This document shows positions 55,201-64,000 of a DNA stretch of 64,000 nt, one piece after another; positions within the stretch are counted from its first letter, which is position 1; each line of letters starts with the position of its first letter. The notes under the pieces were generated by a model. The model was not told where the DNA came from and ran no database searches. It saw only the letters and a list, made by a program, of their open reading frames with translations. This DNA comes from Uranotaenia lowii (Eukaryota; Arthropoda; Insecta; Diptera; Culicidae): contig NC_073692.1 of NCBI RefSeq assembly GCF_029784155.1, forward strand, positions 432,431,324 through 432,495,323, read 5' to 3'. The translations under genes were made by a program, and so were the position numbers.

Positions 55201-58200
55201 TTGTTTTGAAATGAATTTTTACGGCCTTATCGGTGAATGTTATGTTCTCATAGTGAGAACATTTCAAGAATTGAATATTATAGATGGATAGAAGCAGATT
55301 AGAAGAAAATTACAATTCTTGAAATGTTCTCACTATGAGAACATAACATTCACCGATAAGGTCGTAAAAATTTATTTCAAAACAAATTCATCTGAGAAAC
55401 TGATTTAAAGCTAATTGTAATTATTCTATAATTATCTAATTGAATTGAGCAACTTACGATTCATCTTATAAGTGGACTTCTCAGCTTGTTCTCAGATTTT
55501 AACAACATATTTAAAAATTTTAATTTTTTCTTGAATAACGGCAAATATACATGGAATTTTATCACCTTTTCGATCACAAACTAAACTAATCCAATTTTGT
55601 AATATATTTCTTGGGTATATCCAGCCCTCAAAATTCAAAATGTTGAAATTTTTGAAATTTTTATTTTTGTCTTGAACAATGGCCGTCATGACACTTGGCG
55701 CCAGAAAAAAACTGAATATAAGGTTTTTTTCTTAAACTCACAAAACTTTCAATATTTTTTTAAACTAGTGATTATTTTTGTAGATGAAAAACCTATCCTG
55801 AAGAGAAAAAACTTTTGACGGAATGATTTTCATGAGTATTGATAAAAAACTTAGCAAGATGAAAAGTACGTTTTGTTCTCAGTGTATCACCTGTGATCCA
55901 CTTTACATATTCGAATATGTATATATTTTAGTGGAAATTTATGTTAACCATCATTTGATTTAGCTGAAGAAAGCAATTTTCTGCACGTCAGTATTTTCAT
56001 TTCAGGATAGTTATGAAAACTTGTGAAATTATTGAACAACAAATTTAAATTTGAAAAAATCAAACTTTTGCGCAGCTTTTGATCTGCCGAGCAAAAACTA
56101 GTCAATCGGTTTTTTTAAATTGTGTACAATGATTCTTCATTCACACCTGCACATTTGGTGATAACATGGTGTTGATCCAAAGTACCCAGTTCAAATGCGA
56201 GCTGTGTGAAGTTGTGGATCACCTGTGCTACCATGGGAAGGAAAAGGTTAAATCCTTAAGGTATCTAATAACTATGTCTTCTTGTTGTTTCACATTTTTA
56301 ATGCGCATCAGTACAAAGCATTATGGAATACGCTACACAGATATGGGCTCCTTTTCAGAGCACACAGAGTTACCTCCTTGAACGAGTTCAACGTAGTTTT
56401 ATAAGGTATGCTTTACGGCGCCTTCCCTGGACTGAACCGCTTCGTCTTCCGTCTTACGAACGAAGATACGCCCTTGTAAATCTGGCGCTTGAAAAACGTC
56501 GTACCGAACTTCAGCAAACTTTTATTTTTGACACCCTGACTCATCGTGTGGACTGCTCTTACATACTCCAGCGTGTCAATTTATACGGTTCCATGATGAC
56601 GCTCCGACAACGCCAGTTTCTCTGGATACCTTACCACCGTACTGCGTATGGTCGAAACCACCCAATCGACAAATGCTGTGAACGTTTCAATGTAGTGTAC
56701 CATGTGTTTGATTTCAATGGGTGTAAACGTAAATTTAAACTAGACATAAGTAGAATAACCTAGTTTTTAAGAAATTTGTCTGTATGGTAATTCCTTATTC
56801 AAAGACCAAGTAATATAAAAAAAAATTAAAAAAAAATCTCATTAAAATTACCAAGTTTCAACAATCGCATTTTTGGAAGTAACATGGTGCACTCTAAGAA
56901 GATATGGTCAACAGTAAGATGGATTTTACATACATATATGAGGAGACGAATAAGTAGTAAGAAGATAGTCATGATTAAGTCGACGGTGGCCGATTCTAAG
57001 TCTAGTCAAAACCTTTTGTTCATAATGATCGTTTTGATCAAATCCTGGGAAAACGTGCCTATCTTTTTTGAAAACTCTTCCTTGGATGGACCTTCATTAG
57101 CAAATTGGTCGGCTCTCTCGTTTTCAATAATGTCGACATGTCTTGGATCCATACCAATATAATGCTTTTACTCTTCATGTACAATTCGCAAGATAATAAG
57201 AAGGTTGCAAGTGCTTAAATTATTCTGTTAAGTAAAATTTCTGAGGGTTCAAAGAGCTTCAGTTTGAATTCATCTGAATCTAAATGAAGAAAACAATTTG
57301 TTTGACGAGTTTATAAAGAAATAATTTTGTGCTCGAGCTACATGTAAGTTCAGCTTGTTATCAACTACAAACTATGGCATAAATATACAAAGAAGGCTGC
57401 CTCCAAATGCAACTGTTTTCCTTGCATAGCTCTTCAAAAAGTTCCACAGTGTGCCTAAAAATAAAAGTCGATAAACTTTTTTATAGGACGCTATCTCAAA
57501 ACCGCTTGTCACAACGTCATGAAAATTTGCGCATGTAAATATTACATTACTAAGCAACTTCGCTGGAAATTTGATAAACTTCCATTCATACATACGAATG
57601 TTATTCACAAAACAAAGTTTTGCATTTTTTTGAATACACTCATAATGAAGTGTATTGGTCTGAACCGATATTCAGAAAATTTCGTTTGATTTTTTTTATA
57701 TAATCAGTTCAACTAGGAAGATCTATTATACTTGTAGAAGTGACTAAAACATTTTTTTTTTTTCGAAAAACATAACAACGCACATTCTATCAACTACTGA
57801 GTTCTTTAAGGCACGCAAGAATTACAAGCATACCAACAGACATAAATCAACTCCACCCGATGTCCTTTAAGCCTATTAACACTTTACTGAATTTTCCCCA
57901 TCAAAGCGAGTTATGTCTACCTACTTACTGTAAGGCTGTTGTCTCGCAACAGTAAACATACACAATGAAAGGGCAAAAGAATGAATCTCAACATATCAAA
58001 TGTCCTACATGATATGACGAATCTCGTCTCGCCTCTGACACACAACTTAACCTCTCCCAGTGCCAGGGGCTAGATTGATCTGCGTTGTGACATGACAACA
58101 AAGTCAACCACCAACCAATGACAAAGTTTTCGCGCGATGACTTTGCCATAATCTGGTTTCATCATCTCTTCGCATTCATTCATTCATTCTCGTTTGCTAT

Positions 58201-59212
58201 CTCTCTCTCAGGCAAAAATAACATAAAACAACACAGCCTCAGCCTGAAAGTAGGCTTTGTCAATGAGTTCGGGACAATGAATCAAAATCAACATACAGTA
58301 GGTACAGTACAGTGTGGTACAAAATTATACATACACAGAACATCGACATAAATCTCGTTATCGGACACGTCGGACCCGATCGAGTTGGACAGCTCGCACG
58401 TGTAGGTTCCGATGTCGAAGCGGGTCGAGTTTTTGATCAGCAGGGCCGTTTGCTCCGGATTGCCCCCTTCGTATCGATGAGCTCCTCCTCCTAGCTTGAT
58501 CTCCTGTCCATTCCGGAACCATTTGACGATTTCCAGGGACGCCGGGTTGGCCTCGTAATCGCAGAACATGAGAAAATCCTTCGTCTCGTTGACGGTGATG
58601 TTGTCCGGCTTAACCGAAACCACCGGTGGATCTGCGAGTCCCGAGTGAGAGGGAGATTGGTGCGTCGTGATTCGTGGTGGGGTGATTTGTTGTCCGGGAT
58701 GTTTCCACAATGTTGTTGTTAGCAAAGAGGCACAAATGGACGGGAGAAAAGATGAAACAAATAGGTAAGTACACAAACAGAGAACGTTTATAGGTTAGTT
58801 GCTATGGGAGGTTGAACATAATCCGGGGGGCCAGCTCTCGGATGGACATAAATCATGTCATCGCGGGGCAATTTAATACCGCTGATACTGCACTCTCCCT
58901 TTTCTCTCTTTTGTGTAGCGTGCGAAATTCATCGTGGGGGTATATGTATATGTCGTAGAGAAAAGAGTGATTGCAAGGGCTTTCGGGAGGATTTCGGACA
59001 CCGGACATCGAACAGAACAGAACCCAGGACAGGGATTTCGCTCGATACTCACACATGACCTCGAGCGTGAGGGTATCGTGCAGTGGCCGGTCGCCGTCCT
59101 CACGCATCACAATGTTGTCTGCCTCACAGCGAATCGATGCACCGTTCTCGAAGCGGGTTGCGGTAAAAATCATCTGACTGATGGTCTCGAATGTGCCGTC
59201 GTTTTGTAAATA
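39424..59212 (-). CDS. Immunoglobulin-superfamily transmembrane adhesion protein, 13 exons, 5' end outside window
   Basis: Joined exons (59212-59053, 58631-58335, 50942-50128, 50066-49937, 49863-49609, 49281-49021, 48945-48805, 47761-47704, 41907-41780, 41649-41536, 41399-41305, 41168-40362, 40263-39424) total 4101 bases, 1366 codons plus TAA. Junction phases 1,1,0,1,1,1,1,2,1,1,0,0 all agree and every donor begins GT. The extracellular part has one partial and six further Ig domains with Cys/Trp/Tyr-x-Cys cores, then a transmembrane helix (LIAAVAALLLAVILICIIII) followed by RRKRR, then a tail of about 800 residues. Many Ig boundaries fall in phase 1, as is usual. It resembles nephrin-, hemicentin- or neuromusculin-type insect proteins; I cannot choose, so no symbol is given. 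No fibronectin domain is seen before the membrane. Expected role: cell-cell recognition at the plasma membrane. Confidence 0.93.
40362..41168 (-). CDS. Ig gene exon L: main cytoplasmic exon
   Basis: 269 codons from acceptor ctcccgcag to donor GTAAGTCC, phase 0 at both ends. Ser/Asn-rich with two more YxNL motifs (PLYENL, PIYMNL), basic-Ser clusters (GRKSRKSSSRSN) and a proline-basic KPIPAPRHRK. Probably a scaffold for SH2 or SH3 proteins (inference). Confidence 0.93.
41305..41399 (-). CDS. Ig gene exon K: cytoplasmic, YENL motif
   Basis: 95 bases, TGESSTAGGSQIEPG then EYENLPFHGLQTPPKK. Acceptor cttgcag, donor GTAAGTG, ends in phase 0. EYENL is a pYxN-type motif. Confidence 0.9.
41536..41649 (-). 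CDS. Ig gene exon J: cytoplasmic
   Basis: 114 bases, ITYVKKPQIPTSH...NVPSAGADVI. Acceptor tactgacag, donor GTAATG (non-optimal). Phase 1 at both ends. Confidence 0.85.
41780..41907 (-). CDS. Ig gene exon I: cytoplasmic
   Basis: 128 bases after acceptor cccctaatag. Residues include KTVRWRIRRFFEKRN and DLLKLSTQN. It is the only one of three frames whose phase fits both sides (2 in, 1 out). Confidence 0.85.
42229..43714 (+). repeat. 1.5-kb minisatellite of the 9-bp unit ttgactgac
   Basis: About 165 almost perfect head-to-tail copies. The only variants seen are an acatgactgac unit near 42246, another near 43090, and a ctggacttgac end. It lies within an intron of the Ig gene, so the pre-mRNA carries gtcagtcaa repeats. 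All frames without stops are low-complexity (Leu-Thr-Asp, Ser-Val-Lys, Ser-Gln-Ser, Val-Ser-Gln) and are not proteins. Confidence 0.98.
46656..47306. mobile_element. MITE with CC(A/G)CA(G/A)AGAACAGACGTACA ends
   Basis: Inverted termini ccgcaaagaacagacgtaca (left) and, inverted, ccacagagaacagacgtaca (right) bound 651 bp in an intron. Flanking gtgaag/gtgaaa-type sequence could be a small duplication with one mismatch. No transposase. A 79-bp hairpin with similar ends sits at 49381-49459. Confidence 0.65.
47704..47761 (-). CDS. Ig gene exon H: short juxtamembrane exon
   Basis: 58 bases, SIHIEDIEDAEFSFMKNQ. The donor is a strong GTAAGC. The acceptor (caaaacacag) has a poor pyrimidine tract, so the start is the least certain boundary. 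The phase fits both neighbours (1 in, 2 out). Confidence 0.75.
48805..48945 (-). CDS. Ig gene exon G: transmembrane segment
   Basis: 46 codons plus split codons. A hydrophobic stretch of about 25 residues is followed by a basic stop-transfer RRKRR. Donor GTAAGTAT. If the intron is retained, a TAG follows after a few codons (ending YKPF), giving a nearly tail-less protein. Confidence 0.93.
49021..49281 (-). CDS. Ig gene exon F: membrane-proximal Ig domain
   Basis: 87 codons after acceptor cattgcag. LICTAIGSPK...FEWSLKYEND...RTYVCVASNSVG. Donor GTAAGTGG in phase 1. Confidence 0.93.
49381..49459. repeat. Short inverted repeat related to the 46656 MITE
   Basis: cacagagaacagac at the left, gtctattctctgtg at the right, 79 bp in total, in the intron between exons E and F. 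Either a deleted MITE copy or an independent hairpin. Confidence 0.5.
49609..49863 (-). CDS. Ig gene exon E: one Ig domain
   Basis: 85 codons. IVCSSRAYPEPTFVWTRNG...AGIYTCTASNKHGN. Both ends in phase 1; donor GTAAGC. Confidence 0.93.
49937..50066 (-). CDS. Ig gene exon D: end of an Ig domain
   Basis: 130 bases from acceptor cattgcag. Carries NYSCVSSNNSAGPG, the second Cys of the domain begun in exon C. An extra intron inside an Ig domain. Confidence 0.92.
50128..50942 (-). CDS. Ig gene exon C: two Ig domains and most of a third
   Basis: 815 bases after acceptor tctttttag. Domain cores: TLLCNIEDG...VRWFLDG...YSCEGFNVAG; TFNCTVEDR...YRWLRGG...FSCYAYNDGG; SLTCRVECVPLCKVSWFKDG. The third domain is completed in the next exon. 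Ends at donor GTAAGATG in phase 0. Confidence 0.94.
52540..52920. repeat. Decayed relative of the hAT-like MITE
   Basis: Repeated tgcccgga motifs and a right end ctggcaacctta that mirrors the left end of the element at 53648. The left end was not found. Confidence 0.5.
53648..54144. mobile_element. hAT-like MITE with 8-bp target duplication
   Basis: Termini TAAGGTTGCCAGA and, inverted, TAAGCTTGCCAGA bound 497 bp. The octamer tgcataca is directly repeated outside (53640-53647 and 54145-54152). The inside is rich in ccgggcaa motifs. Non-coding. Confidence 0.8.
55197..55389. mobile_element. Foldback element, two 78-bp arms
   Basis: Arms 55197-55274 and 55313-55389 are inverted copies (shared core gttatgttctcatagtgaga) with only a few differences, around a 38-base loop. 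The RNA would form a long hairpin. No target duplication was seen, so the exact ends and the class are unknown. Confidence 0.7.
56323..56763 (+). pseudogene. LINE ORF2 C-terminal fragment
   Basis: 146-codon frame. MEYATQIWAPFQSTQ, then LERVQRSFIRYALRRLPW, resembles the region just after the reverse transcriptase of non-LTR elements ('LEYASxVWxPY...IExVQRxF'). The later RQRQFLWIPYHRTAYG and FNVVYHVFDFN also fit that tail. An A-rich run at 56820-56836 marks the 3' end. Catalytic RT motifs are absent, so the copy is 5'-truncated. Clade not resolved. Confidence 0.75.
56845..57162 (-). pseudogene. LINE RNase H and C-terminal zinc motif fragment
   Basis: On the minus strand: DPRHVDIIENERADQFANEG, the conserved His-Val...Asn-Glu-Arg-Ala-Asp RNase H signature of I-type non-LTR elements; then LTRLRIGHRRLNHDYLL, and, after a frame shift, KIHLTVDHIFLEC. 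Several frame breaks. It is a different element from, and opposite in direction to, the fragment at 56323-56763. Confidence 0.78.
58335..58631 (-). CDS. Ig gene exon B: one complete Ig domain
   Basis: 99 codons between acceptor gactcgcag and donor GTATGTAT. Shows FCDYEANP...VKWFRNG...GTYTCELSNSIG, with both cysteines and the core Trp. Its last base joins exon C as a Tyr codon (VLY-KPTV). Confidence 0.93.
59053..59212 (-). CDS. Ig gene exon A: C-terminal part of an Ig domain
   Basis: First exon in the window. Acceptor ttgcag at 59213; starts in phase 0 (YLQNDGTFETISQ) and ends at donor GTGAGTAT in phase 1. Has IRCEADN, the second Cys strand of an Ig domain whose first half must lie upstream, beyond 60.2 kb or outside the window. 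Confidence 0.9.
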
Positions 59213-59595
59213 CTGCAACACCAGGGGAAGAGAAAAGAAAGCAGAAAAAAATCAGTTACATGGATGAAAACGAAATACTGCGGTTACTTTTAGAGGTTTT
59301 TATCCCCACTATTTTCTAGTGCAAATCAAAGTGCTAAACCGGTAGGGTTGTCAGAAACCTTTTTTTGAATGTTTAATTCATTTTATCTTGTCTATTTTTT
59401 CATATTTAATAAACAAACGAGAACCTTTATGCTTGACAGTAAACTAATATTTACTAAACCCATTATAATTTTTTGATAAATATGTGAAGAAAAATTGTTT
59501 TCATAAAGGCCATGAAACACGAATATTTTTTGCAATTTGGAGTTGCTTATTTATTAAGCTGAAACTTTTAAAACAGTTTCAAAAATGCGAAAAAG

Positions 59596-60211
59596 GACAA
59601 AAATGACAAAAATGACAAAAATGACAAAAATGACAAAAATGACAAAAATGACAAAAATGACAAAAATGACAAAAATGACAAAAATGACAAAAATGACAAA
59701 AATGACAAAAATGACAAAAATGACAAAAATGACAAAAATGACAAAAATGACAAAAATGACAAAAATGACAAAAATGACAAAAATGACAAAAATGACAAAA
59801 ATGACAAAAATGACAAAAATGACAAAAATGACAAAAATGACAAAAATGACAAAAATGACAAAAATGACAAAAATGACAAAAATGACAAAAATGACAAAAA
59901 TGACAAAAATGACAAAAATGACAAAAATGACAAAAATGACAAAAATGACAAAAATGACAAAAATGACAAAAATGACAAAAATGACAAAAATGACAAAAAT
60001 GACAAAAATGACAAAAATGACAAAAATGACAAAAATGACAAAAATGACAAAAATGACAAAAATGACAAAAATGACAAAAATGACGAAAATGACAAAAATG
60101 ACAAATAAGACAAAAATGACAAAAATGACAAAAATAACAAAAATGACAAAAATGACAAAAATGACGAAAATGACAAAAATGACAAATAAGACAAAAATGA
60201 CAAAAATGACA
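59596..60211 (+). repeat. 9-bp minisatellite (gacaaaaat)n
   Basis: About 68 copies, mostly perfect on the left and with variants (gacgaaaat, gacaaataa, aataac) toward the right end. Reverse complement of the unit at 1531-1817. It sits in an intron of the Ig gene, so the pre-mRNA would carry a U-rich repeat. ORFs reading Met-Thr-Lys or Phe-Val-Ile are artefacts. Confidence 0.97.
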
Positions 60212-61915
60212 AAATTTATCATATTTACATCATTGAGTCATGAAATTGTTTGACTCAACTTAAGTATTGATATTTTATCTAAATTCTTTTTCATTAAAGT
60301 AAACTTTCCTTTATAGTTAAAAATTAGCTACAATGGCGTTGCGCAATACTTTTCCCAATGTTTGTCATATTTGAATCCCTTTTATTTGTTTTCAATTGCC
60401 AATAATTTTCCCAAATTTCAATTTGCAATCAGAGCAACAATTTGATCATACCCAAATGTTTTAATCAAAGCAAATTTAGCCACATCCACACGAAGCGCAA
60501 AATTTAAACATACCAATCATCGAATCAATTTCGACTCTCTGGAGCCACTAGTCAGAGCACGCATGTATGCATTCCATAATATTCAACGTGAAACAAAACT
60601 GAGGCTGTTTGTAATAACCGAAAAGCATGAAATATCAAAGTTCCATGCCGAGGAAAATTTGCCAGCCTGCCAACCAAAAGCCAAAAACCGAAAGCCATAA
60701 CCCACAAACTTCCGATAGTAACCCTTTGCAACAACCAACAACTCTCCGGGGATTTCGAGACCGGTCTCCACTTCCGGCAGACGACGACGATAGACGAAAT
60801 TGTCAGAAACCCACTACTAGGTACCTACTATAACACATAACTGCAAACTGGATGATCCCCAAATGCATGCATGCAGCACCAGCACAAGCCAAACGGTGTG
60901 GTATCAATCAAAGTCAAATCAATTCTAAATTTAGAGGAAGTTGGAGCCCTCACTCCTCTTCAGCTCAGCTCAGCCCAGGTCCTTCCTTTTTCATTTTCGA
61001 CCAATTGTGTGAAGAATGATTGTGCCCGGTTTTCGAAATGTGGAAAACTCTCAGATGGATTGCGCACCACCAACAGCAGAGCGCCAGCATTCAAGCAAAC
61101 AAGATCAATGTCGTCGTCGTCTCGATTTGCTCAAAGGTTTTTTTTCCTCAATTTTAGGTAGGTGAACTCGTCTCGATGAGGCAAGGTGAGAAAACCGTTT
61201 GCCAACAGGAAAAAAGGGATGAGAACTCAACGAGAAATCGCTTCTGATGGCAACCGTTCGGTCGAATCAAGTTTTGATTTATTGTCGTTGCCTCACTCTG
61301 GAGGAGCATTTTCTCATTCAGTCTTTCCCACTCACTAGGTTTTTGATTTTTCAATCTTTGTTGTATTTTTGGGGGGAACATTTTTCACTTTTTATGGGAC
61401 ACTGTCCCTAACATTTTTCATCGGAATAATTGAGTGTTGCTTATCCGTTCACTTCCGCTTCTGCTACACCCACTCTGAGGGGGAGAAAAATATGAGCGGT
61501 CATCTCGTTCGACTGGGGCCTCTGGGGCAATAAATGTAGTTTAGAAGTTGTCATCACTTTCTCCCAGGCTTTTTGATCGATAGTTTTACAATTGGTACGG
61601 AACACGAGTTTTCACTTAGACAATGAGGGAGCTGATTGTAAGATCGATGAGAATCATATAAAGGAAAATGAACTCAAACAATAAATCAAAAAAATGGCGC
61701 ACAGTGATATGAAAGCACTTAAACAATCTTAATTTAAACTAATTAAGCAGGAGATGGTTGTTCAACTACCTTAAATTCAATAAAACACGCTCTATGTTTG
61801 TTAATCTTTTAGAAAAAAAAAAAACATTAAATAAGATTATCAGGGCAAGATAAAACGTACGGAACCCTGGGCAATTTGTCTATGGTTCCCCTTTATTATT
61901 TTTTTTATTTTTTAA

Positions 61916-62046
61916 CCCTTCATTTCATGATTTTTTATTTTCGCTTGAAAATAATTTTACACAGTTGCAGATGATGTGTACATCAAGAAAAAGAGTAAAA
62001 TAAAATACGATTTTTCACTTTTTTCATACATTAACGAAACGAAGGG
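61916..62046. mobile_element. piggyBac-like MITE (second copy)
   Basis: TTAA (61912-61915) then CCCTTCATTTCATGATTTTT at the left; the right end gaaacgaaggg is followed by ttta, one change from TTAA. 131 bp. The left end matches the inverted right end of 5571-5730 over more than 25 bases. Confidence 0.75.
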
Positions 62047-64000
62047 TTTATTCAATTTTACAGCTGAAGCAGTTTGCTTAACAACTCCTCAAGTTATTAA
62101 ATTTTCAAGACAAGGTAAACTGCCTCAACACCCCTCCCTCCATGGAGAACTTTTCGAAGTAAAATGTTTAGCTCAAGAAACTAAATAACCGTAGTAATGG
62201 GGAATCACTTGATTCCAACTATATCCAAAACTAAAGGTGAACGAACATGTCAGAAATTGGCTCGATTTCGGCGAAATTTAGTCCTTTATCAATCTAGGCC
62301 TAAATCATTTAATTAAAAACACATTGATATTCATGAGTTGAAACCATTTTTTTTATTTTAAATTTTGATTTGCAGTTCAATTAAACTTTTGTATTGAAAC
62401 TCAAATTTTGACACTAAAAAACCCTACCACGTTTTAAGAATGGAGTGGTCTTAAAGTGTAACGACACAAGTTCATCATTTGAATCCAATCAAAATTAATT
62501 CAGCAAATACTGATTTCACACTTCAACCAGTTGGTTGCTGTTTGACAGATGTTCTCTACTATCGTGAGAAGAATCAGTTAAAATAAATTCAAAAAGAGAT
62601 TCAATAGCAATTTATTGATGATATAATTTGTTTTTTCAAAAACAAATTTAAGCCTGAATTTTATTTTGTGTTTCTCTGTGCTCTTTTGAATGTTCAACTC
62701 CACAGTTGAAAGGATTTCGATTACTTACATAAGGCCACAGAATCACATGTTTTCCGTGGTGTAGACAATTTTAGAGGCAATTTCGAGAAGTTTGGGTGTC
62801 CTGAATCTAAATACATATGAATATTTTTCTAAAAAACTTTTGTAGCAAGGTCAAACTCTTATGCGAAGTGCCCTCAATTTTAAGACTTAAATTAAAAACA
62901 TTACAAATAAATTAGAAATTTTTGTTTGAAATCAATTTTCAACTTTCCAAACGACCGAAAGTTATTTTTCTGCGAAAAAAGATTTTTTTTTATTGTTCAC
63001 TTTTCCCCATTCCCTAAAATGCGGGAGTTTTAAGAGGTTTTAAAACTTTTAAATCTATTTGAATATTGGATTTTGTGGGCTTCTAGAAATTTGTGGACTT
63101 TGAATTCATAGAAAAAAAAATCGTCAACGGAAATAACTTAATGGACTTAACTATGCAATTTACACAAAAAAAAATTTTTTTTTGGTATCAATTGTTTTAA
63201 TTGTGTAAGAAATGATTTTGAAATAGTTTTTTCAAATGTGGGATGACCGAGAAATTGGAAAACGGTTGCCATGAACCGAGTAAATTTTAGAAATTTTGAT
63301 CACCAAGTTATGTCGTGAGGCAGAAAACTATGTAAATAAAAAAATAAAAAAATATAATAAATTGCTTAATGAATTTTTGATGCAACCGAATTATTTAAAT
63401 TTTATTGCCGTAATAAATGTTGCAAAAAAATGTGAAAAAAACATCTCGGACATATACGGGGACGTTTGCAGTAGAGCAGTGGTTTTCAACCTTTTTCCCT
63501 CACTGCTCCTATATGAATCATTTTAACGTAATTAAGAAAATTTTCAAACAAAATGATAATCTGGCTCGTTGAAAAAACATGGCTTTATGTTGTTGTAAGA
63601 CTAAACACCAAGTTCAAACAAATTTATATGAGACTCTAAGAGGCAAAGGGGTAGGTGGTATCATAAGTATAAAAATGGTCAATTTTGATTCAACGGTTCA
63701 AACGATTCTTCAAAAGTTAAACTATATTTCGTGATTTTTCAGATTTTTAGAACTTTATTCGAATAATATTTCGCCAGACAGAAAAATGCGAAGTTTCACA
63801 AAATTTATGAAAAATAACCAAACAAAACAACTTAAAAGCGTGTTTTCTCAAAATAAGCTTTAATTCACTTTTATCGTTTTGGCTCCAAGGGCCTCATATT
63901 GCTTCAAACTTCCAGTAAATACTAAATTCTATGTAAAGTTTCCTGGACAATAACTTAAAGTTATTTCTTAGTTTGTTCTGATATAAAATTATACAACTAT

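Larger units (their letters stand above)
50943..58334 (-). other. Large intron (7.4 kb) of the Ig gene
   Basis: Contains the hAT-like MITE 53648-54144, a related ccgg-rich remnant at 52540-52920, the foldback element 55197-55389 and two opposed LINE fragments (56323-56763, 56845-57162). No host exon recognised. Confidence 0.7.
59213..64000 (-). other. 5' intron of the Ig gene, no exon seen to the window edge
   Basis: Contains the 9-bp array 59596-60211 and the MITE 61916-62046. The part 60540-61500 has higher GC but no frame with splice sites. Exons encoding the signal peptide and first Ig domains should lie to the right of the window. Confidence 0.55.

Noticed and set aside
59554..60253. 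ORFs of 214-222 codons
   Set aside because: Second minisatellite; same reasoning.

Overview
The window looks like nuclear DNA of a dipteran, most probably a mosquito. Non-coding sequence is AT-rich, real exons are GC-biased at third codon positions, and the repeats are an insect mix: a Jockey-type LINE, Penelope-like elements, a Tc1-type DD37E transposon, hAT-, piggyBac- and mariner-like miniature elements, and tRNA-derived SINEs. The species call is inference; no search was run.

One large host gene is visible: a minus-strand transmembrane cell-adhesion protein of the immunoglobulin superfamily, 59212 down to 39424, 5' end beyond the right edge. I traced 13 exons; all 12 junctions carry splice consensus and every phase agrees. 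In transcript order they encode part of one Ig domain, six more Ig domains, a transmembrane helix, and a long tyrosine-, serine-, asparagine- and histidine-rich tail. A separate coding exon on the same strand (14009-13884) could be an alternative last exon of this gene or belong to a downstream gene. A short, frame-broken coding-like stretch lies at 25595-25870.

Left third (1-18.4 kb): no complete gene. It holds a 9-bp minisatellite, two SINEs, piggyBac-, hAT- and mariner-like miniature elements, a Penelope endonuclease fragment, a retroposed fragment with a 24-bp target duplication, the orphan exon, and a LINE fragment.

Middle (18.4-38.1 kb): two nearly identical Penelope-like elements joined 5' to 5' and flanked by a single 12-bp duplication, each copy carrying hammerhead-like RNA motifs in its terminal repeats. 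Then come a nearly full-length Jockey element with a 13-bp duplication, a candidate miniature element rich in CCAGCAA motifs, a 1.8-kb palindromic element, and a DD37E Tc1-like transposon with intact ends and a dead transposase.

Right (39.4-64 kb): the Ig-superfamily gene. Its introns hold a 1.5-kb array of a 9-bp unit, a second 9-bp array, a hAT-like element, foldback elements and opposed LINE fragments. The 9-bp arrays are open in several frames and create long spurious ORFs.
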